From Taeniopygia guttata (taxonomy: Eukaryota; Chordata; Aves; Passeriformes; Estrildidae): a stretch of 64,000 nt of DNA. Below the pieces are notes generated by a model. That model was given only the letters and a program-made list of their open reading frames with translations. It did not search any database and was not told the origin of the DNA. Location: contig NC_133024.1 in assembly GCF_048771995.1 (NCBI RefSeq), positions 45,980,001-46,044,000 on the forward strand, in the 5' to 3' direction. Of this stretch, positions 57,901 to 64,000 are shown in pieces. The position numbers and the translations under genes are program-made. Every line of letters starts with the position of its first letter. The first letter of the stretch is position 1.

Positions 57901-58679
57901 ATGAAAATGTATGTCCTTCGTGCCTTTTGGAAAAAAATAAAAGTTCCAGGAAATGGTTAAACCGATTAATAATGTTTTTCTGTTAAAATTAATTTATGTG
58001 AAGAAAGTTTAATAATTAATTTAATTTAGGTTTGTCCCAATTTTAATTTTTGAGGAGATGCTGAAAATATAGGTTAGTACTAGAGAGGGCAGCATACTTT
58101 TGCCTGAGGCTATTAAAAACAAGAGTATGGTAACCAGTTGTGGAGAATGTAACTCAGTGGGCAAAACCTATTCATAACTTCACAGCCACAAAACACTCTC
58201 ACAAAAGCCTAATTCTCCCAGAAATAAGGTGACCATATCATATTTTCTTATTAAAGCTTCACTTGACCTAACTTTGCCCAGAACCAAATAGAAACTGCAA
58301 ATGGAAAATGTATCTTTACATTAATATTCAGTTGCATAAGGCACTTGCTAAATAAGTTGGTTGTTTTTATTTGTTGATGTCATTAGATACCCACAGTTTT
58401 TACTGTGGAACTGGACAGACAGGATTAGTCCAAAATTGCATGAACTGGTTGTAATGAAATCCAAAACTGATCAAAACTCCCCTGGACTCGTGAACTTTAA
58501 GTGCAACCTGTGCATAAAACAGTTTCAAAAAATAACCTCCCAAAATTTTTGGTAGAGAGACCAGAAGTAAACAGGCAAACCTACTCTTGAGCAGAGGTAA
58601 GGGAAAAGCTTTTATCTATCTGGACTTTCATATTACCCACATCCCCAAGAACCCTCTAAAGACCTAGCTCATATTAACT
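54943..58679. other. Non-coding, nothing recognised
   Basis: Contains a direct repeat of TACTCCCAGGAATGTA near 55,082 and 55,104, T20 at 55,620-55,639, a direct repeat of CTAAAGGTCTGCAAGTGA near 56,428 and 56,449, and a purine-rich tract near 56,558-56,620. Minus-strand frames at 56,806-57,099 and 57,030-57,305 are unrecognised. No gene is supported. Confidence 0.5.
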
Positions 58680-58827
58680 GTGGGAAACATGCAGAGCATC
58701 CTGGCTGCAGGCCAGTCAGGAGTTTCAGAAACAGCTACAAGTTAGTTGAAACAGGTGCATGTAATAAAGGAGCCTGAAATAAAGAACCAGAACAACTGGC
58801 CTGTGTCAAGTTGAAGTTACTGTTACA
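58680..58827 (+). mobile_element. Possible short LTR remnant (weak)
   Basis: The stretch begins TGTGGGAAAC and ends CTGTTACA, giving the TG...CA ends of an LTR. It contains two AATAAA signals (near 58,763 and 58,778) about 50-65 bases before the end. The length is short for an LTR, and I see no target-site duplication and no internal viral sequence. It may be coincidence. Confidence 0.15.
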
Positions 58828-61800
58828 CAGGGCTGTTCAGAATTTTTACAACAAGTTTCAAAAACCTCCAAACCTGCACTTTACTTTTTTACTTCAGAAA
58901 ATTGATTCATTGAAAAAGTACAAACCAATGTATTTTCCACTTACAGATGGACCTGATATAATGGAAAACCTTTATAGTTTTTAGAAACCTGTGCTGTTTG
59001 AATTGTTATTGTTGTATAAATTTGACCTGTCTAGAAGCAATACAGATGAAAAATGTGTGTTTTAAAAGGCCAAGGAAAAAATTAGATATCAGACCTCTTA
59101 GCCCAGAACAAAACCAAAAATCATATACAGTCTTATGTACAGGTCTATCCCGTATGTTTGGGGAAAGCTCTAGGCAAAGGAGAAAAGAAGATAAGGAGCT
59201 CTAGTGAATGTGGGAACATCTTCCTAGCTCAGACCAGACATTATCTCTCTACAGGGTTCGGAAGCCCTTCTCTGGCAAAAGTTCTGTGGAAGTTTGTCCT
59301 CTAATTCCCACCCCAAGGATTTGAAAAACAAAACAACCCGTTCACCAGTGAGTCAGACTACATTTTCTGGACATTGCAGCCCGTATTTTCTTCAGTAAAA
59401 CCTTCTAGATGCTCACTTCAGCTGCATGAGTTTGAAAGCCCATGGCATCCCTTTCCTCTGATGTGACATGCCAATAGTACTAGCAGTGTGTGAATCAACA
59501 CACATACAGACCAAGTCACAAGTAATATCCAAGATACAGACAAGGCCAAATTTTTACCAGCTTTTCCACATAAATGTTAGATACAAGAAGTGCCAACAGT
59601 TTCCATCGTTAAATTGTGTACCTGGGAAACTGGTAAACATTAAAAAATGTTCTTTAAAGAAAGTGGTACTTAAGAGCACAAAGTCATTTACCGATGGAAA
59701 GATGCTATAGTGAGTTAGACATTTTCACTAGCAAACAAATTATCAGCTGTCAGAAACAGTTAATTGATTGCATTTGGTATCCTGGTGCGGGTTTTTATTG
59801 TCTTTATAGAGTCAATATTCAAATCCTTCAAGGTTTAAAAAAGAAAAATTCTTTGAAACTGGTAATAAGTACTTCCTAGAAATATGTATTATTTCCCTGG
59901 AACTGCAGTGTGAATAGCAATAAAAACAGGGTCTGGTAAAATCACTTGAGTACTATTGGACTTTTCCTTGGTTTAGAAGATGAAAGTTAAAGAATTTTAT
60001 GGATTAACTGTATCCATTTTTGAGATTTAAAGTAGTGTATTTTCTGCCAACATTTTCAACATATGGAATTAATGTTATAAATTTAATGATCTTGGTGACA
60101 TAAAACTAAGGGTTATAGAAAACAAAAGCAAAATTCTTACAGAACCTTTGAGTTATGAATATGCATCAAGTTGTGCAATCTGGAGTTGTAAATATTGTAG
60201 GTTATTGCTCACACAACATAGCTCCTCACTAAAAAACTGTCAGTGGAAGAAATCTACATCCATACCATTTATTGCAGCATTAAATATATTTCCAGATAAG
60301 TCACCAATATAAAAAAAATCTACTGTGTAGAGAACAGAATTTTTAATAATTTTCCTGCCATCAACTTTGGTAAAAGAAAGTTAATCCAATCGCTTTCATG
60401 TGTCCAACACATGCATCTGATTTTGCTGCTTTTCTTCATATTTCCTTTCAACCTGGGACATAAAAACAGTGGCAACAGCAAAAGACATCAATGAATATCT
60501 AAAGATCTCTAATTATTTCTAAAAATCTCTGAAATATACTCTCAAGCACAAGAGCTTTTACTGATACTCCTGTATGAGAAAGACACTTGGACGTCATACA
60601 CAGGTTTTTTGTGTGCTCCTGTTCTCAGGAGTTGTGCTGATATGAAATTTTAACTTCATGTAGGATTGCTTAAGCCAAAAGAGTGAAAGGATGGTGACTG
60701 AATGCAAAGTCCACCTTCACTTCACTTTGGTGTTTTACAAATAGCACAAAAGCTTGAGCTCAATAAAAGTAAAGAGGAACCCAACAAGCCAAGGTGACAA
60801 ACTCAGTTTTGGTAGAAATAAGAGAGGCCTTAGAAAAGGCCGTGCAAAAGCCATCCAAAAGCCAAGATTTTAAGAGCACTTTATAGAGATGGTGATATAA
60901 ACTATAACAGGACATTTCTGGAACAGTATAATGCTGGCTTCAGCAATAAAAGCCATAAGGCAATGAAAGAAATGGACAGCTGTAATGTTGAAACACTTAA
61001 ATGAAATAAAAGTTGATAGCCAGGAACTGTCAGAAAGCAATTAAAAAAAAATTAAAACCACAGACATTATGCATAAAGAGAGGCAAAATATTTATGAGGA
61101 ACGGGAAGCATCATTAATTATAATTACCTCAGTTAGCTTCTTAGGATCATCAACTCTATGATTGCAGTTCAATAAAGTAACATGCACCCTTTAGACAGGA
61201 TTCCTATGTGCTCCTAGGAAGACAGTTAATATGCACCCACTAGATGCCAGTCGGTAATGTGGGAAAAGTTCTTCCTAGCTTGTAAAACCATGTTTTGGCT
61301 GAAGTCCAACACAGAGTGGGAAATTTAACCATAAGAAACAAGAAAAACAAATCCCAGAAAAAGGCAGATGGAGGCAAAGAAAATAGATATTAAAGGAAGT
61401 CTGGATGAGGAAATTTAAACTCTTTCCAGCCTAATTATTGTGTGCCCCTGCAGCTTATGGACAATCCAATGATACCATAGCGATTGAAGTTCTCAAGCCT
61501 TCCCTCCCACACTTCACTCCTCCACACATGAATCTCCCTGTCAGAAGCTGCGATACCCTCCTGCAGAGCCATGGTTCCACGTGCACCTCTTCCTGAGAAA
61601 AAGCCCAGGAAGAAGAGTGTATTTGGTGAACCTCTGACACACAGCTGCTATTTTCTCATACAGAGGGAGAAAAAGTTGTATATTCATGCATCAAGATGAT
61701 GATTCAGGAAACCAGCAAAAGCTTAAGGGCTGAAGTTGTAGCCTCAGGTTTTCATATCACCAACCTGGTGGAAGTCAGAGATTTATACTGAGAAATTCAG

Positions 61801-64000
61801 GTTGCCTGCTCTTACCCTCTGTCATGATGTATATGCTACAGGAATGCCATAATCATGGTTTTGAGTAGGTGAGGGTGTCCTCTGTGACACGTTGAGAATG
61901 CTGGACTTCTAAACTCTCTGACTAAAGTGCTGCAGCACCACGGGTGCCAGGATGCAGAACACTTCCATTTGATGTATTGAGTAAAATGTGCTTCTTCAGC
62001 ATGGAAAATGACATGATGAGCAATGTTGTTTTCCCATTTTCCACTTCATTAACATATACTTCTTGTTATTTACAAAAAGGAAAGTATGATTTAACTTGAA
62101 CTCAAGAGCAACATTGATGTGGAAAATAAATTTGTACTAGACAAAAAGTTGAAAACAGCCTCAGACCACAGTAACAGTCAGTTCTTGTAGACCTTAAGGA
62201 AAAAATATATCTGTGCTCTTGGTGTAAATGTTAATCTCAAAGAGTAGGGGGTCAGTGTCAGTGTGCTGTGGTTGAACCCCAGATGATGTTTTTGCATAAA
62301 AAACATAATAGTATTCCTGTGACCCTCATCCAAATGTGCACATGTGGGTGGGCACACAGTACCCATAGTAGGAGCTGACTTCGCACACCAATAAAGTTTT
62401 GGAATTCCTTACCAGTGCCTTGGACTTTATCAGTGAATAATTAAGTATGACAATGACAATGACAGAATGATATATCGACTCAATAAAAATAAACACTTGA
62501 TTTATTTTAATTTTTTTTTTACTATACATGCTTAGGTACTCCAAAAAGAAAGCTAATCTGACTCACCTCAAAAGCATCATGAACTTTAGGAGAGACAGCA
62601 CAGAAGTTTCAACTTTCAGCTGACTGAGAGGGCATTGCATGTGTACTTCTTATTTCACATTGTTATCTGAAAAATCTTCAGCAAGCATCAAAGCTGTAGA
62701 CATGAAAGTTGCTAGGTTTATGCCACTGATACAAAAACAAACCTTGAATGATATAGATCTTTTACAGATGTCTGGCTAATCCTTGTTATTCGAAGTAGTA
62801 AATAAAATTTTAATTTATACTTGCTTTCAAAAAATTTAAATAGAAGTAACAATGTAATTCAAACATTCATAACTGAAAACCAATTATTTAAAGGATTATT
62901 TCATAATCCAGAAAAAACAAAATGTATCATCAAGATTATAAACAGCAAAACAGAATGAAAATATTGGAATAATGTGCTTCAGAATTGAACTGCAGTTATA
63001 ATAAAGAGGAGTGATGTGATAAAAATATGGAGATTAACTTATTATTACTATTAGGGAAGTTATACCAAACACTTCTTTCCATTCTTTGTGATAATACAAT
63101 AGAAGGAGTCATTACATTAAAAAAAAAAATAAAAACAAACCAAAAATTGAGAAAAGGAAATTTCTTTTCAAATTATGCATAATTAGGCTATGAACTTTAT
63201 TGGCATATGATATTGTAGGGAGCAGAAGCTCAGCATTATGTATAAAAGGACAGTGCAAAAAATGACCATACACTATGCAGTTTAGACTGTCCTATTAAAA
63301 AGCATAAAACATTCCTGCTACATTGAAGGATTCAGTGTCTCTACAGGCAAGTTATTCCATAGCTGTTTTCAGTGGAGTCTCTTGCACATTCATTTTGGGA
63401 TAATAACAATACAATTTAATACAGGAATGTGGACAAGACTGATTAGTTTAATTAACTCTGGCAAATTTCTAAGGAGTTGAACACTAGACTTACCTGCATG
63501 CAATACAAACCTGATGAAGCATTAGATTATAAATGATACAAACTGGCTTAGTATGCCAGAAGTGCTAACACTACACTATTCATATTGAAAGTAAATGGAG
63601 TACACTTTTACTGGACAGCATTTCAGCATTTGCTGAACTACTTACATCTACAGATTTTTTTTCTTTAGAACTTTCCTTAGTATCAGAATCTTCTAAACTT
63701 TTTTTCTACCCAGTTTGTTTGGTGTTTTTTTAATTTTTTTTTTTAATGAATACGTGACAAAATTACAGAAGTGCATCTCTGGTTCAACTTGAGTTCAGAC
63801 CTAGAAGTGGTGGAGATGTAGATCAGTGGTGGCAAGTGGAAATGCAGACAGAAATCCATGTGTGTTGCGATGGGTGGACTGTAGAGCTTTGAAGCTCTCC
63901 TACCCTTTCTGGAAGCTTCTTTCCAGAAGCACAGGGTTCTTTTACAAGCGAGCTGTTAAATGCTATTTGGGAAAATGTTTTACTGGACGAAAAGAAGGAA
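58828..64000. other. AT-rich non-coding sequence to the window end
   Basis: No gene is supported. Frames are at most about 80 codons, and short A and T runs occur throughout. 'attatgcataattaggct' near 63,172 is an octamer/homeodomain-like site within otherwise ordinary sequence. Confidence 0.55.

Noticed and set aside
1..64000. CRISPR arrays, prokaryotic operons, insertion sequences, origins or riboswitches
   Set aside because: The sequence is vertebrate nuclear DNA (avian CR1, long AT-rich non-coding stretches, microsatellites). No spaced palindromic repeats or operon structure occur.

Overview
The window is vertebrate nuclear DNA, almost certainly from a bird. The best evidence is a 5'-truncated CR1 LINE at about 22,810-23,334. 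It ends in the avian CR1 3' terminus (a stretch reading TTTAAGGTCCCTTCCAACCC followed by degenerate ATTCTATGA-type repeats). A second, shorter copy of that 3' end lies at 37,966-38,050, and two older CR1 remnants lie at 51.1-51.4 kb and 52.5-52.8 kb. The sequence is AT-rich, full of homopolymer and simple repeats, and poor in long open reading frames. No bacterial operon, phage, CRISPR array, rRNA or tRNA is visible.

I recognise no protein-coding gene with confidence, so this is either intergenic sequence or large introns. Nearly all open frames have the length expected by chance. The only reading frame with a protein-like composition is on the minus strand at 33,779-34,103. It could be the last coding exon of an unidentified gene, with a polyadenylation signal about 450 bases beyond the stop. 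The longest frame (41,053-41,580, plus) lacks an early ATG and other support.

Layout: 1-6.5 kb is AT-rich sequence with a small perfect hairpin. 6.99-7.48 kb has the look of a conserved non-coding enhancer (TAATTA-type homeodomain sites and retained CpGs). 8.8-9.4 kb holds fragments resembling an old CORE/MIR-type SINE. 10.5-10.7 kb has LTR-like signals around a hairpin containing two CRE half-sites. 12.14-12.64 kb is the only clear CpG island, preceded by A-rich sequence with a 28-A run and ending in a five-run G-quadruplex motif. 13-22 kb is featureless apart from simple repeats. 22.8-23.3 kb is the CR1. 27.8-28.0 kb has a PBX/MEIS-like motif cluster. 32.55 kb has a short-loop G-quadruplex. 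37.8-38.3 kb is a repeat cluster (A/C-rich tract, CR1 end, SINE-like piece). 39.3 kb has a long near-perfect hairpin. 42.6 and 44.9-45.1 kb have enhancer-like AT motifs. 51-53.2 kb holds old CR1 pieces and a perfect 43-copy CCCTT array. 53.2-64 kb is mostly plain AT-rich sequence.

The observation most worth following is the hairpin at 39,313-39,394. It has 30 base pairs, and its only non-Watson-Crick pairs are G-U wobbles on the plus strand. This is the geometry of a microRNA precursor, and I do not recognise it as a known family. Next are the uninterrupted (AAGGG/CCCTT)43 array, the isolated CpG island, and the minus-strand exon-like frame. I found no sign of a multi-gene novel system.
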